A DNA stretch of 64,000 nucleotides from Rhizobacter sp. OV335 (GCF_900142965.1 NZ_FRCQ01000016.1:1-64000); one strand, 5' to 3'; shown: positions 53,225-62,959, numbered from the stretch's first letter. Notes: a model not told the origin generated them from the letters alone. Numbers and translations: made by a program.

Positions 53225-55414
53225 CTAGATCTGCGCCCGTGCCGTGTGAATCTTGCGATAGCTGTCCATCAGGCGCTGGTGCCTGTCGAGGCCTTCAAGT
53301 CGCATGCTCGTCGGCGTGAGCCCGAAGAAACGCACGCTGCCATCGACCGACCCCATCACGGCATCCATGCGCGCGCTGCCGAACATCCGCCGGAAGTTGA
53401 ACTCGTAATCGTCCAGCTCCAGGTCCTCGTCCAGCATCACTTCCAGGACGGCATCCATCGCTTGGTAGAACAGCCCACGCTCGACGGTGTTGTCGTTGTA
53501 TTGCAGGAAGGCGCCCACCAGCTCCTGCGCTTCTTCGAACTGCTTCAACGCCAGACGGGTCAGCAGCTTCAGCTCCAGCACGGTGAGCTGGCCCCAGACC
53601 GTGTTTTCGTCGAACTCGATTCCGATCAGGGTGGCAATGTCGCCATAGTCATCCAGCTCGTTGTTCTCCAGCCGCTCGAGCAGCAATGCCAGGCTGGCAT
53701 CGTCCAGCCTGTGCAGATTCAGGACATCGGCGCGGAACAACAGCGCCTTGTTGGTGTTGTCCCACACCAGGTCTTCCACCGGATACACCTCCGAATAACC
53801 CGGCACCAGGATTCTGCAGGCGGTCGCGCCCAGTTGGTCGTACACGGCCATGTACGCCTCCTTGCCCATCTCCTCCAGGATGCGAAACAATCCGGCCGCT
53901 TCGTCCGCATTGGAATGCTCGCCAGCGCCGGAGAAATCCCATTCGACAAACTCGAAGTCGGACTTGGCGCTGAAGAAGCGCCAAGACACGATGCCGCTGG
54001 AATCGATGAAGTGCTCGACAAAGTTGTTGGGTTCGGTCACCGCCTTGCTGTTGAAAGTTGGCCGCGGCAGATCGTTCAGGCCTTCGAAACTGCGGCCCTG
54101 CAGCAGCTCGGTCAGGCTGCGCTCCAGAGCGACCTCCAAACGAGGATGGGCGCCGAACGAAGCAAATACACCGCCTGTGCGAGGGTTCATCAAGGTGACG
54201 CACATCACGGGATATTGCCCGCCCAATGAGGCGTCCTTCACCAGCACGGGGAAGCCCTGCTCCTCCAGGCCCTTGATGCCGGCAACGATCCCGGGGTATT
54301 TCGACAGGACCCGGTCCGGCACATCCGGCAGCGCGATTTCCTCGTTGAGGATCTCCCGCTTGACCGCGCGCTCGAAGATCTCCGACAGGCATTGCACCTG
54401 GGCTTCGGCCAGCGTATTGCCCGCGCTCATGCCGTTGCTGACGTAGAGGTTCTCCACCAGGTTGCTGGGGAAATACACCTCCTCGCCGTCCGACTGCCGG
54501 ATGTACGGCAGCGCGCATATGCCGCGCTGCACATTGCCGGAATTGGTGTCGTGGAGGTGCGAGGCACGCAGCTCGCCTTCGGGATCGTAGATTTCCAGGC
54601 AGTGGTCATCCAGGATTCCTGCCGGTAGCGCGTCGTCGGCGCCGGGTTGGAACCAGCGCTCGCCGGGATAATGCACGAATTCCGCGTTGGCGATGTCCTC
54701 ACCCCAGAACTGGCCGGCGTAGAAGTGGTTACAGCTCAAGCGCTCGATATATTCCCCCAGGGCCGACGCCAAGGCGCTTTCCTTGGTCGACCCCTTGCCA
54801 TTGGTGAAGCACATGGGCGAATGGGCATCGCGGATATGCAGTGACCACACATTCGGAATGATATTGCGCCAGGATGCAATTTCAATCTTGATGCCCAAGT
54901 TCGCCAATACGCCGGACATATTGGCGATGGTCTGTTCCAGGGGCAAATCCTTGCCGAGGATACAGGTGTTCGCGTCAGCGGCCGGATTCACCGTCAGCAG
55001 CGACTGGGCATCGGCATCCAGATTCTGCACTTCCTCGATCACGAACTCAGGACCGGCCTGCACGACCTTCTTTACCGTGCATCGCTCGATGGAGCGCAGG
55101 ATGCCCTGACGGTCTACGGCAGAAATTTCCGCCGGTAGTTCGACCTGGATCTTGAATATCTGCTTGTACCTGTTTTCAGGATCGACAATATTGTTCTGCG
55201 ACAGGCGAATGTTTTCCGTTGGAATATCTCTGGTGACGCAATACAGCTTCACGAAATAGGCCGCACACAAGGCCGACGAGGCCAGAAAATAATCGAATGG
55301 GCCTGGCGCCGAGCCGTCCCCCTTGTAGCGGATGGGTTGGTCTGACACCACCGTGAAATCATCGAACCTGGCTTCGAGACGGAGCTTGTCGAGAAAATTG
55401 ACCTTGATTTCCAT
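53225..55414 (-). CDS. OsmC-YcaO fusion protein
   Basis: 729 residues. The first about 140 form an OsmC-like domain (FDYFLASSALCAAYFVKLYC holds the conserved first Cys), followed by a full YcaO domain (about 150-729) with FTNGKGSTKESALASALGEYIERL, whose Glu and Lys residues belong to the ATP/Mg site, and EAQVQCLSEIFERAVKRE. It matches the OsmC-YcaO type related to E. coli YcaO, linked to ribosomal protein S12 methylthiolation (RimO), rather than azole-forming cyclodehydratases; no peptide substrate gene is nearby. GGAG lies before the ATG. Base composition is more AT-rich than its neighbours. Confidence 0.88.
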   Translation of the reverse strand: MEIKVNFLDKLRLEARFDDFTVVSDQPIRYKGDGSAPGPFDYFLASSALCAAYFVKLYCVTRDIPTENIRLSQNNIVDPENRYKQIFKIQVELPAEISAVDRQGILRSIERCTVKKVVQAGPEFVIEEVQNLDADAQSLLTVNPAADANTCILGKDLPLEQTIANMSGVLANLGIKIEIASWRNIIPNVWSLHIRDAHSPMCFTNGKGSTKESALASALGEYIERLSCNHFYAGQFWGEDIANAEFVHYPGERWFQPGADDALPAGILDDHCLEIYDPEGELRASHLHDTNSGNVQRGICALPYIRQSDGEEVYFPSNLVENLYVSNGMSAGNTLAEAQVQCLSEIFERAVKREILNEEIALPDVPDRVLSKYPGIVAGIKGLEEQGFPVLVKDASLGGQYPVMCVTLMNPRTGGVFASFGAHPRLEVALERSLTELLQGRSFEGLNDLPRPTFNSKAVTEPNNFVEHFIDSSGIVSWRFFSAKSDFEFVEWDFSGAGEHSNADEAAGLFRILEEMGKEAYMAVYDQLGATACRILVPGYSEVYPVEDLVWDNTNKALLFRADVLNLHRLDDASLALLLERLENNELDDYGDIATLIGIEFDENTVWGQLTVLELKLLTRLALKQFEEAQELVGAFLQYNDNTVERGLFYQAMDAVLEVMLDEDLELDDYEFNFRRMFGSARMDAVMGSVDGSVRFFGLTPTSMRLEGLDRHQRLMDSYRKIHTARAQI

Positions 55415-55574
55415 GGAGAACTCCAGAATGACGCTTCAAATGATTTGCTTGTGATTGCCGGTGCGCAGCGAAGCGCATTCAACCATGCCGACACGACTGA
55501 AGCGCTGCGCCAGAGTAATCCGACAAGAGTTGGTGACCAGTTTCCGCCCATCCACGCCCGGTAGGCGAGACTGA

Positions 55575-56477
55575 CTACCAGGCCTCGCGGTCCAGGTAGC
55601 GTTGCAACCACGCCAACGTGGCGCCGCCGTCCTCGCCGAACCGCCCGGCAAATTCGCCGTGCTGCCGGAGCTTGATCCCGGCGACAGCAGCTTCTACCGC
55701 GGCCACCTCGGTTGGCCATGCGTTTCGGTTGCGGTCTCCCAACACCGGATGGTCGCCGGCCCTCACCACCACCCCCTGCGACAGCCGCGCGATGTCGGCA
55801 TGTCGTCCGACCGCCTGCCATGATTCCGGCGTCACGCGTTCGGCCAGGGCCGAGCCCAGCAATGTCAGCCAGTTCGCACCCTTGATGCCCTCCAACATGT
55901 GCGGCAGCGTGACGTTGAGGTCTTCGACCTCGAGGCCAGGGTAGCGTTTGGCCCAGGCGTAGATCTGGTCGAAGGCGGTGGCCTTGAGGTCGGCGTTGAA
56001 GACGGCGCCGAAGCCCGCGTGGCCGGAAAGAAACGCCGTGCTGTCGGCCAACTCGCACGCCATGCGAGCCATGACGGTCGGCGCAACGTCGTTCGGCATC
56101 ACGACACGGCAGAACGACGCGCATTCGGCGCCGTCGCGCAATGGCGCGCCTTGAATGGTCAGCGACCAGCTTTCGCGCAGCTGGCCATCCCACACCATCA
56201 GCCCGATATCGCGGCGCCGGTCCATCCGGGCCATCACCCGGGCCGCCAGCGTCTGCCCGAATGCTTCCGTCAGCGGGGTGAAGGCTGGCGCATCACCGCC
56301 CGTGACGAACCTCACCCGGTCGGTCGGACAATGCGCACGGTAGACCTCGATGATGCGCCGGGCCACCGCCTGGGTCGGCGCGTCTCGAAGGTAGAGCGTC
56401 AACGTCGGCGTCACGTAGCAGAGCCAGTGGCGGTGGTGTGCGACCCGAAGCGCGGAAACATCCTGCATGGCGGCCAT
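55575..56477 (-). CDS. TsiV/DUF3396-like type VI immunity protein
   Basis: 300 residues, matching DUF3396-type immunity proteins: TLTLYLRDAPTQAVARRIIEVYRAH, FTPLTEAFGQTLAARV, IQGAPLRDGAECASFCRVVMP and FNADLKATAFDQIYAWAKRYPGLEVEDLN. Family members protect against type VI nuclease effectors. Here it is the last gene of the effector cassette, 5 bp after the SMI1-type gene, so it probably neutralises the HNH-like toxin or an effector lost from the locus. Confidence 0.78.
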   Translation of the reverse strand: MAAMQDVSALRVAHHRHWLCYVTPTLTLYLRDAPTQAVARRIIEVYRAHCPTDRVRFVTGGDAPAFTPLTEAFGQTLAARVMARMDRRRDIGLMVWDGQLRESWSLTIQGAPLRDGAECASFCRVVMPNDVAPTVMARMACELADSTAFLSGHAGFGAVFNADLKATAFDQIYAWAKRYPGLEVEDLNVTLPHMLEGIKGANWLTLLGSALAERVTPESWQAVGRHADIARLSQGVVVRAGDHPVLGDRNRNAWPTEVAAVEAAVAGIKLRQHGEFAGRFGEDGGATLAWLQRYLDREAW

Positions 56478-56482
56478 CGCGC

Positions 56483-57010
56483 TCAGCGCTGGTTGGCGCG
56501 CTCGTCGGCGATGAACTTGTCGAGTGTCTTCTCGTAGTCCGCCAGGTAGTCGGTGAAGCTCGCATAGCGCTCCAGCACACGCTTGTTCCAGTACACGACC
56601 TCCAGACGCCCGGACTGGGCCTGGCCCGCACGATCGAAGTACGAAAAACGCGTCGTGAACGACGCTTCGAAGATCAGGCCCTGGGACAGCGCGTTCTCGC
56701 CGCCCGCCTGCATCTCCTCCTGGAAGCCGGTCACATGGTCGTGCAGTTCGCCGTCGCTCATCTCCGCGATCGACAACAACGCGTTCTCGCCGCTGAAGTT
56801 GCCCCAGCCGTCGTGAAGGCGAAGGAAGGCCTTGTAGTCGTCGGGAAGCGTGAAGCCGATGCGGCGCTCGAAGTCGGCGATGTCAGCGGGAGATGCCGGC
56901 GCTCCGAGCGGGTGGTCCATCTCGAATTCGGTCAACTGGTCGAGCTCGACCAACTTTTCCGAGATGCGCGAGACCAGCGCGGCAATGGTGGCAGTGGGAT
57001 CAGGGGTCAC
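56483..57010 (-). CDS. SMI1/KNR4-family immunity protein
   Basis: 175 residues with the SMI1/KNR4 core: IADFERRIGFTLPDDYKAFLRLHDGWGNFSG, then a strand-rich region and YASFTDYLADYEKTLDKFIADE. This superfamily is one of the commonest immunity types in bacterial toxin loci. It follows the toxin by 44 bp, the classic effector-immunity order, making it the first candidate for neutralising it. Confidence 0.85.
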   Translation of the reverse strand: MTPDPTATIAALVSRISEKLVELDQLTEFEMDHPLGAPASPADIADFERRIGFTLPDDYKAFLRLHDGWGNFSGENALLSIAEMSDGELHDHVTGFQEEMQAGGENALSQGLIFEASFTTRFSYFDRAGQAQSGRLEVVYWNKRVLERYASFTDYLADYEKTLDKFIADERANQR

Positions 57011-57054
57011 GGTTGGGTTTCCAGGGTCAAGCGGCCAAGGTCAAGGGGCCAAGA

Positions 57055-57606
57055 TCAGGCGGCAAGAATGTTCTCGGTGTCGTCCTTGCTCGGCGGACAG
57101 TGAGTTTCCTCGGCAGGACAGCAGTCGGCCGAGACTCCGCCCGGATGCTGATCCGGGTCGTAGGGCGTCAGCGTCTGGCCGAGGGACTTGTTGACGCTGG
57201 ATGACAGCCACTTGAAGTTCTTGAAGTCGGTCGCCGCGCCGCCGAATTGGAGGTCGTGGACATGGTCCGGGTTCCAATCCCGGGTGTTCATCTGGAACTC
57301 GGTCGCAGCGGCCCGCCTGAACGCGCACGGGTGATAGAACTTGTGCTGGATCGGCTGCCAAGCCAGTGGCGCTTCATTCCAGCGCTGCCGGAACAGTGCT
57401 TCGCCGCGCGCCGCATTCCGGTCCTGGATCCTGGCCGGATCGGTGGTGAGCTTGCCCCACCCGCCCAGCTCGTTGATCGAATCGAGCTTGGCACAGAACT
57501 GCTTCAGGTCGCAGCAATCCCAATTCCTCTTGGCGCTGGTGTTGACCTTGCACTGGATCTCGCAGACCGCGGGGGCATCGCCGACGACAGCGGACTCGAT
57601 GTTCAT
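57055..57606 (-). CDS. Probable HNH-like nuclease toxin of the type VI effector cassette
   Basis: 183 residues. The N-terminus is Cys-rich (CEIQCKV, DCCDLKQFCAKLD), possibly metal-binding. The C-terminal half holds NPDHVHDLQFGGAATDFKNFKWLSSSVNKSLG: an Asp-His-x-His core followed by a conserved Asn, as in HNH/endonuclease-VII-like toxin domains. The ATG overlaps the stop of the DUF4150 gene by one base (TGATG), so adaptor and toxin are coupled as separate proteins rather than fused. The assignment is by motif and context; no exact family was recognised. Confidence 0.65.
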   Translation of the reverse strand: MNIESAVVGDAPAVCEIQCKVNTSAKRNWDCCDLKQFCAKLDSINELGGWGKLTTDPARIQDRNAARGEALFRQRWNEAPLAWQPIQHKFYHPCAFRRAAATEFQMNTRDWNPDHVHDLQFGGAATDFKNFKWLSSSVNKSLGQTLTPYDPDQHPGGVSADCCPAEETHCPPSKDDTENILAA

Positions 57607-57995
57607 CAGAGACTCACCGTGTTCTCGTTGTTGCTGGTCATCTTGTCCGACAAGCGGCACGCGGCCTGGCCTTCCAGCTTCACGTTCATGGAGTACGAAA
57701 TCCACTGGGCTGCCTTCATGTTGACGCCCGACTTCACGCCACCGGCCGTGCCCGCCTCGTCGCCGTTGCTGCTGGCGTACTTCGAGCCCTTGTTCGCGCA
57801 CATGTTGCCGCCGTCGGCCTTCACCGTGGTCGTGCCGTCGGTGAGGCTCGCGGAGCGGGCGATGTTCGGATAAGGGATCGGCACCGGGCCCCCCGGGGAG
57901 GGGGTCTTGCAGACATCGGGCACGGTTGCCGCGGCAATGCCGTTGGCGCCCTTGTGCGACAAGGAAAGCGAGTTGACCGAGACAGTGACGCTCAT
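57606..57995 (-). CDS. DUF4150 PAAR-like protein
   Basis: 129 residues, a complete PAAR-like tip protein: ATVPDVCKTPSPGGPVPIPYPNIA, a central NMCANKGSKYASSNGDEAGTAGG segment and SYSMNVKLEGQAACRLSDKMTSNNEN. DUF4150 proteins cap the type VI spike and carry effectors, often as fusions; here the toxin follows as a separate coupled gene. It overlaps the upstream ketoacyl-synthase-like gene by ATGA. Confidence 0.92.
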   Translation of the reverse strand: MSVTVSVNSLSLSHKGANGIAAATVPDVCKTPSPGGPVPIPYPNIARSASLTDGTTTVKADGGNMCANKGSKYASSNGDEAGTAGGVKSGVNMKAAQWISYSMNVKLEGQAACRLSDKMTSNNENTVSL

Positions 57996-59047
57996 GCACG
58001 ACTCCTTTGTGGTGTTTCAAGGTCCAGCAGCGCGGCAGTCCGCAGGCCACTCTCGGACCCCGTCCATACCAATACGTGACCGCCGTGGTCCGGGGCGCGC
58101 GTGGCGGCCATCGCAGCCAGCCCGACGAAGAGCGTTCCGGAGGCTGCACCGACGTCGCCCCAGCTTTCCGCCGGCGTCAGGAAGGCGCCGGGATCGGACA
58201 GCACCCGCGAGAGGCGCACGCGGGTGTAGCCGTACTCGTCGGCACGGTAGGGCTCGCCGTTCAGGTCGCAGACCATGCGATCGACGAGACGGCCTTCGGG
58301 CAACCGGCTGAGTGCACCGCGCAACGCGTCGGTCAGGCCCTGGCCCAGGCACACCTGCTCGGTCTTGATGAGGTTGTGCTCGACCGCAGCACCGCAGGAC
58401 AGCAATCGACCCCAACTGGGCAACTGCAGGTGGGACACAAGCCGCTGCGAGCCCAACAGGACGGCACCAGCAGCCTCACCGGGAATGAAGCCCCATGGAT
58501 TGCCGTCGTGGTAAAGCTGATGGCCTTGCTCCAGCCACTCCAGCGCATCGGCGGTCAGGTACGAGTCGGCAGCCACCACCAGCACCAGCGCTTGCGGATC
58601 GTCGTGCAGCAGGCTCAGGCCACCTGCCAAGGCCCGCAGTGCACCCGCATGACCCTCGGCGACGACGCTGCGCGAGCGGTAGACGACTTGCCCTTGCAGC
58701 GCCGCGTCGATGGCCGCCCAGACACGCTGAGCCAACCCGGGTTCCACGCCCGGCCGATCCGGCGGCGGCAGCGCCAGCATCACGTGGACGGGGCACCCGG
58801 CCGGCAGCGATTGCGTGGCCTCTTGCGCGGCAGCGCTGCACATCTCGCCCAGGCGGTCAGTCAACGGCATGTCGGCCGGCAGCAGTGCGTCTGCGGCCAC
58901 GAGCACCGGTGCACCATGCGAATCGACCATGTAGGCGTGATCACCGAATACCGCGATGCCCGCGCGCACCGCGGCGCTCGCCGCCGGAAGCGACAGCCCT
59001 ACCGGCGTTCGTGCTCCCAGCCCGACGAGGTGTGCCGATTCAGCCAT
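57992..59047 (-). CDS. Beta-ketoacyl-synthase-like protein of type VI cassettes
   Basis: 351 residues with a thiolase/ketoacyl-synthase-like fold (LVLVVAADSYLTADALEWLEQGHQL, WGFIPGEAAGAVLLGS, SWGDVGAASGTLFVGLAAM) but without an evident Cys-His-His active site, as in the KS-like proteins found next to DUF2169 and DUF4150 genes. Its role is unknown; an adaptor or loading factor is likely. ATG at 59047 chosen over an upstream TTG; it overlaps the end of the DUF2169 remnant by eight bases. Confidence 0.8.
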   Translation of the reverse strand: MAESAHLVGLGARTPVGLSLPAASAAVRAGIAVFGDHAYMVDSHGAPVLVAADALLPADMPLTDRLGEMCSAAAQEATQSLPAGCPVHVMLALPPPDRPGVEPGLAQRVWAAIDAALQGQVVYRSRSVVAEGHAGALRALAGGLSLLHDDPQALVLVVAADSYLTADALEWLEQGHQLYHDGNPWGFIPGEAAGAVLLGSQRLVSHLQLPSWGRLLSCGAAVEHNLIKTEQVCLGQGLTDALRGALSRLPEGRLVDRMVCDLNGEPYRADEYGYTRVRLSRVLSDPGAFLTPAESWGDVGAASGTLFVGLAAMAATRAPDHGGHVLVWTGSESGLRTAALLDLETPQRSRA

Positions 59048-59997
59048 GCGCAACCGCTCGCGAAGGAAGCGATGCGAGCGTGACGCGTGGCTTGCGCAGC
59101 ACGACGGTGCGCTCCAGCCGATATTTCTTGCCGTGGCAGGGCAAGGCCGAGGCCCAGAGCATCACGAGGCGCGACACGTCGGGCTCCAGCACCACCGCGT
59201 ACAGCTGGGCAGGCTGGTCGACGAGCGCACCGTCGAGGCGGGAGCGGAAGACCAGGCGGCTGTTGGTCGGCCGGCGCGCTCTGGTGGAACCGCAGATCAA
59301 AATCCAGAGGCCTCAGTGGAAAGCGTTCTTGCTCCCATGCCAGGTCGAAGGTGCCCGCATGTCCGGCGCGAGGCTGCCAGTGGCGGGCCACCGGGCCGAA
59401 ACCCGCCGGTGCCGGGCGATCGTCCCAGCGTGCAAACTCGTGGCCTGCGTATGACACGTTGGCCACCGGCTGCCCATGCATGCCCTCGGCGTGGCGCGCA
59501 AACCCCGTGCCGACGGGATTGCGAGGCTCGAATTGTGTCGGCGAGCCTTGTTCGCGGCCGCCGAACGCACGCTCGTAGGTGATCGGCATCGTCACGAACA
59601 GCACGGGCGGGCCGGGACGCGGTCCGAGCAGTCCGGATTTCCACACCCGATCCCCGACGACGCGCAACGCCTTGCGCACCGGACCGACCTGCATCGACAC
59701 CTCGACCTCCGTGCAGGGAACGCCGCCGGGCGCGTGAGCCGAGCCGACGAGCAGCACGTCGGTGGTCCGCTTCGGGAAATCCAGGTCGCTTTCGGACAGC
59801 AGCGATGAGACGTGCGGATCGCCGCGAAAACGAGGCTCGAAGAACACAGGCAGTTGCTGCGGATCCACCTCGGTGCGACCGTCAGGCATCAGCTGATAGC
59901 TGGCCTTCACGAGCACCAGCATCACATCGGCACCGCGTTCGTCGGTCACGAAGGTGCGTTCGGCCGCGAAGGGCGTTTGGTTGATCAGAGTCCACAT
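59040..59997 (-). pseudogene. DUF2169 type VI adaptor, frameshifted
   Basis: From MWTLINQTPFAAERTF the frame is good through DVMLVLVKASYQLMPDG, VTMPITYERAFGG, NPVGTGFARH and DFDLRFHQSAPADQQ; near 59260 it changes frame and continues LVFRSRLDGALVDQPAQLYAVVLEPDVSRLVMLWASALPCHGKKY to a stop at 59040. A short part between (the usual GxLxG-E-x-V-E-L region) also seems lost. DUF2169 proteins load effectors onto PAAR-type tips, so this cassette may lack a working adaptor unless a second one acts in trans. A sequencing error could mimic the shift. Confidence 0.78.
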
Positions 59998-60516
59998 CCC
60001 CGAGTGCGCAAACGATACTGCGACGGAGTCTAGGTACTCGGGCGGTCCCTCCAAGTGACGTAAGTCAGCGTGGTGGTGTGCAGCGCCCCCGTGCGATGTC
60101 CGAATCCCCGTGGAGATCCCGATGGAGACCTTGGCCAATCTCGAGGCCACCGACCACGTCGATCCGGGGACGGGCACAGCAACGTGCTCCGTTCGGGGCG
60201 ACTGACTAGGGTGGTTGCCGGAAGCAGTGGGAATTTGCGAATGCCTGCTTGTGGCTGGACACCGAATGCTGCCAATTGGCAGGAGTAGCAATCGGTGGAC
60301 AGGTCTGCGACGCGCAGCGGACTTTCACGTGCGCAGCGTTCTCGGCTAGGGTCAGCCAGTCGCAAGCGCACAGCGAAGTCATGTTGACCCGATCCATGCA
60401 ACGCAGGAGCCTTGCGCCCGCCGATGAAGCCACTGAACAAGTTGGCCGGTCAGCGGCAGCCCCCATGAGCCTGATTCAGCCGGCCAAGCTGAATGGACAC
60501 GACCCGTACGCCTTCC
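59998..60516. other. 519-bp region without a supported gene
   Basis: Open frames on both strands look random and lack ribosome sites. It lies between the effector cassette (leftward) and the 3' end of the metallophosphoesterase gene (leftward), and presumably holds the cassette promoter. No insertion element or tRNA was recognised. Confidence 0.55.
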
Positions 60517-62580
60517 TCAGGGCCGTGCGCGAGCCGTCAGCCACTGTGATGGCGGCAATGGCTTGGCCACAATGCGGACCTCGCCCATGCCACCCAGGAA
60601 TCCGCCCCCGGGGCCATTGCCCTGGTAGTAGCCTGCCCCCACCACCCAAGGCAAACCTTGCGAGGCCAGGCCGACGGTGTCGATGGTGTTACGCAGGACG
60701 GGCGCGCCCTCCACATACAGGGTCGTCTCCTTGGCGACCGGGTCGTTGACGACGGCAACATGCAGCCAGCTGTCCAGCAGGATCTCGCCGGACCAGTTGG
60801 CACGCGCCGAATCCGGTGCCGGCAGTTGGGGAATGACCTCGAACTGCACCTCCTTCAGGTTGGAGATGGCAAATTGCACGGGCGGCGAGGCATCCCATCC
60901 CTGGAATTCCGGGAAATTGCGGTTCCACCCGCCTCGCGTCATGATGTTCATCCAGGCATTGCGGGTGGTCCAGGACTTGTCGAGCTTGATGAATGCCTCG
61001 ATGGTGTAGCCGGTCGCGTCGAAGGTGGCGCTGTTCAAGGCCGCCGCGGCATCCGTCATGAAGTAGCTCAGGCGCGAACCCTCCGTGTTGCTGAAGTGCA
61101 CGCTCCCGGTGGCCGACGACAGCCGGTGGTGGTCGTGGCTCCACTGGAGATCCGACAATTGCGCCGCATTGCCGGCAGGCTCGGTCAGCACCGCCCGCGT
61201 CAGGTGGGTGGCACGGCCCGAGGCATCGGCGATGACCTGGCGGTCGGCAAGCGCCGTGCCGTCGGTGCCACCGAAGAAGCGCCAGTGAGCAACCGTCTCG
61301 GCCACATGCGGATAGTCCTCGACGTTCGCAGGCGCAACGGCCGGCACCTCGACAATGCCCTTGAAGCCATCGAGCATCATCGACGTGGCCACGGTTGCGA
61401 GCGATGTGGCGCTTGGCGCGGCGACCTTGAAATCCGGCGCGAAGCCCGCAAAGCGGCGGGCAAAGTCCATCTTGATCACGAACTCGTTGTTGCCGTCGCG
61501 CAGCATCACCTGGTCGAAGGCATTCAGGGTGGCGGAGGGCTTGTTCCGGACCCAGGGCGAGAAAGACAGGGCCTTGATCTCGTTGTGGGTCAGGTCGAAT
61601 TCATAGAAGCGCAACAGCCCATTGCCGCCCTGATAGGCCATCTGATAGTCGACCACCATTTCTTCGACGGCGTTTCCGAAGTCGTTGATCTTGGTCTTGC
61701 GGGCCGAGCCGTGAAAGTGGCCGTTGACGGTCATGAAGATCTGGTCGTTGCGCTTGATCAGTTGCTCCCAGAGCATGAGCCCGTAGCCGACCTCGAGCGG
61801 GGAAACGCCGTCCGCGTCGATCCGGATCAGTTCGTGGTTGACCAGGATGGCCGGCAAGGTGGGATTCGCCTTCAACACGCCGTTGGCCCACGCGATGCCG
61901 TTGTCGGAGGCGCGCCATGACATCGACAACACCAGAAAGCGCTGCCCCTCGGCGGCGAAGACGTGGTACTCGTGGAAACCACTGGGGTCACGTGCGCCGA
62001 ACGTGCTTTGCTTCTTCGCACGCTCGGTGCCGAACCATTGGAGATACGGCTCATCGGTCAGTACGCGTTGGGCATCGGTGCCTGCGGATTGGTCGCCTTC
62101 GTAGCCGATGTCACTCAGCACGTCGTGATTGCCAGCCAGGATCGAATACGGCAGCTTCTTGTCCTCCAGCACCTTCATGGCCCGATCCGCGACCTGCCAT
62201 TGCTGCGGCTTCTGAACTTGATCGACGACATCGCCCACGTGGATGACGAATGGGATCTTCAGCGCGGCTGCGTTGTCGACGATCCACTGTGTCTGCGCCA
62301 GGTAGGGCGTGCTGCCGTAGCGCTTGTCGAACTGGTTGCCGGTCTCCTCGGTTGCATAGCGCGAGTAGAACTGGGTGTCGGGCAGCACGACGAGCCCGAA
62401 GCTGGAAACCTGCCGGGACGCAGGCGGCACGGTGTCCGTCGAGTCGGAACCGCCCCCGCATGCGGCAAGGAGCGAACCGGCGCTGAGGGCGGGAAGAGCC
62501 AGTCCCATCTTGATCAACTTGCGTCGATCCGGGTCCAGTGGGCGCTGCGCGGTGTGGGGTCGAGTGGAAGAATCTGACAA
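60517..62580 (-). CDS. Exported calcineurin-like metallophosphoesterase with LamG-like domain
   Basis: 687 residues. A Tat-like signal (DRRKLIKMGLALPALSAG) plus lipobox (LAAC) predicts export as a folded lipoprotein. Metal-site motifs: VLPDTQFYS, HVGDVVDQV, LAGNHDVL, LVNHELI and VNGHFHGSA, complete for a binuclear phosphoesterase with the DTQ variant of the first motif. The C-terminal third (about 480-687) is a LamG/concanavalin-like sandwich (DATGYTIEAFIKLDKSW, LDSWLHVAVVNDP, TTLYVEGAPV). TTG at 62580 was chosen because GGAG lies six bases upstream. Substrate unknown; phosphodiesters or phospholipid heads are likely. Confidence 0.87.
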   Translation of the reverse strand: MSDSSTRPHTAQRPLDPDRRKLIKMGLALPALSAGSLLAACGGGSDSTDTVPPASRQVSSFGLVVLPDTQFYSRYATEETGNQFDKRYGSTPYLAQTQWIVDNAAALKIPFVIHVGDVVDQVQKPQQWQVADRAMKVLEDKKLPYSILAGNHDVLSDIGYEGDQSAGTDAQRVLTDEPYLQWFGTERAKKQSTFGARDPSGFHEYHVFAAEGQRFLVLSMSWRASDNGIAWANGVLKANPTLPAILVNHELIRIDADGVSPLEVGYGLMLWEQLIKRNDQIFMTVNGHFHGSARKTKINDFGNAVEEMVVDYQMAYQGGNGLLRFYEFDLTHNEIKALSFSPWVRNKPSATLNAFDQVMLRDGNNEFVIKMDFARRFAGFAPDFKVAAPSATSLATVATSMMLDGFKGIVEVPAVAPANVEDYPHVAETVAHWRFFGGTDGTALADRQVIADASGRATHLTRAVLTEPAGNAAQLSDLQWSHDHHRLSSATGSVHFSNTEGSRLSYFMTDAAAALNSATFDATGYTIEAFIKLDKSWTTRNAWMNIMTRGGWNRNFPEFQGWDASPPVQFAISNLKEVQFEVIPQLPAPDSARANWSGEILLDSWLHVAVVNDPVAKETTLYVEGAPVLRNTIDTVGLASQGLPWVVGAGYYQGNGPGGGFLGGMGEVRIVAKPLPPSQWLTARARP

Positions 62581-62959
62581 GCTTTGCTCCGTCGGGAGGG
62601 AAAGCCGCAAGCCTATGCGGGCGCCATGTCGCCGCTGTGAACATGCCCCTGAAACGCGGGCACCGCAGCCTCGCGATGACAGATCAGTCCGTGACCCTGC
62701 TTCGCGGCCCCGCGTTCAACCGGCCCAGTACGTTCAGGACGTGCTCGACGCTCACTCGCCCGCGTCGCGTGCCCTCCAGCGCCACCAGCACCGCGGACAG
62801 GTCGCTTCGCATGAGCGAAACGACACGAACAGTCGGCGGCCGTCACGGGACCTTCTGCCAGCGGGCCGTCCAGAAGCGAAAGCACCCGATGCAGAGTACC
62901 GGGTGTCCCCACCGGCTGAACCGGCCACTACTGCCCGCATCTCCACGCGCCAGGACCAC
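62581..62959. other. 379-bp region without a supported gene
   Basis: This stretch lies between the start of the metallophosphoesterase gene and the stop of the dockerin-bearing gene, both leftward. No credible gene or clear terminator was seen. It should hold the promoter of the metallophosphoesterase. Confidence 0.5.

Noticed and set aside
60030-60440. Leftward 136-residue open frame upstream of the type VI cassette
   Set aside because: Random-looking composition, no ribosome site, no family resemblance, and overlapping alternative frames of equal quality.
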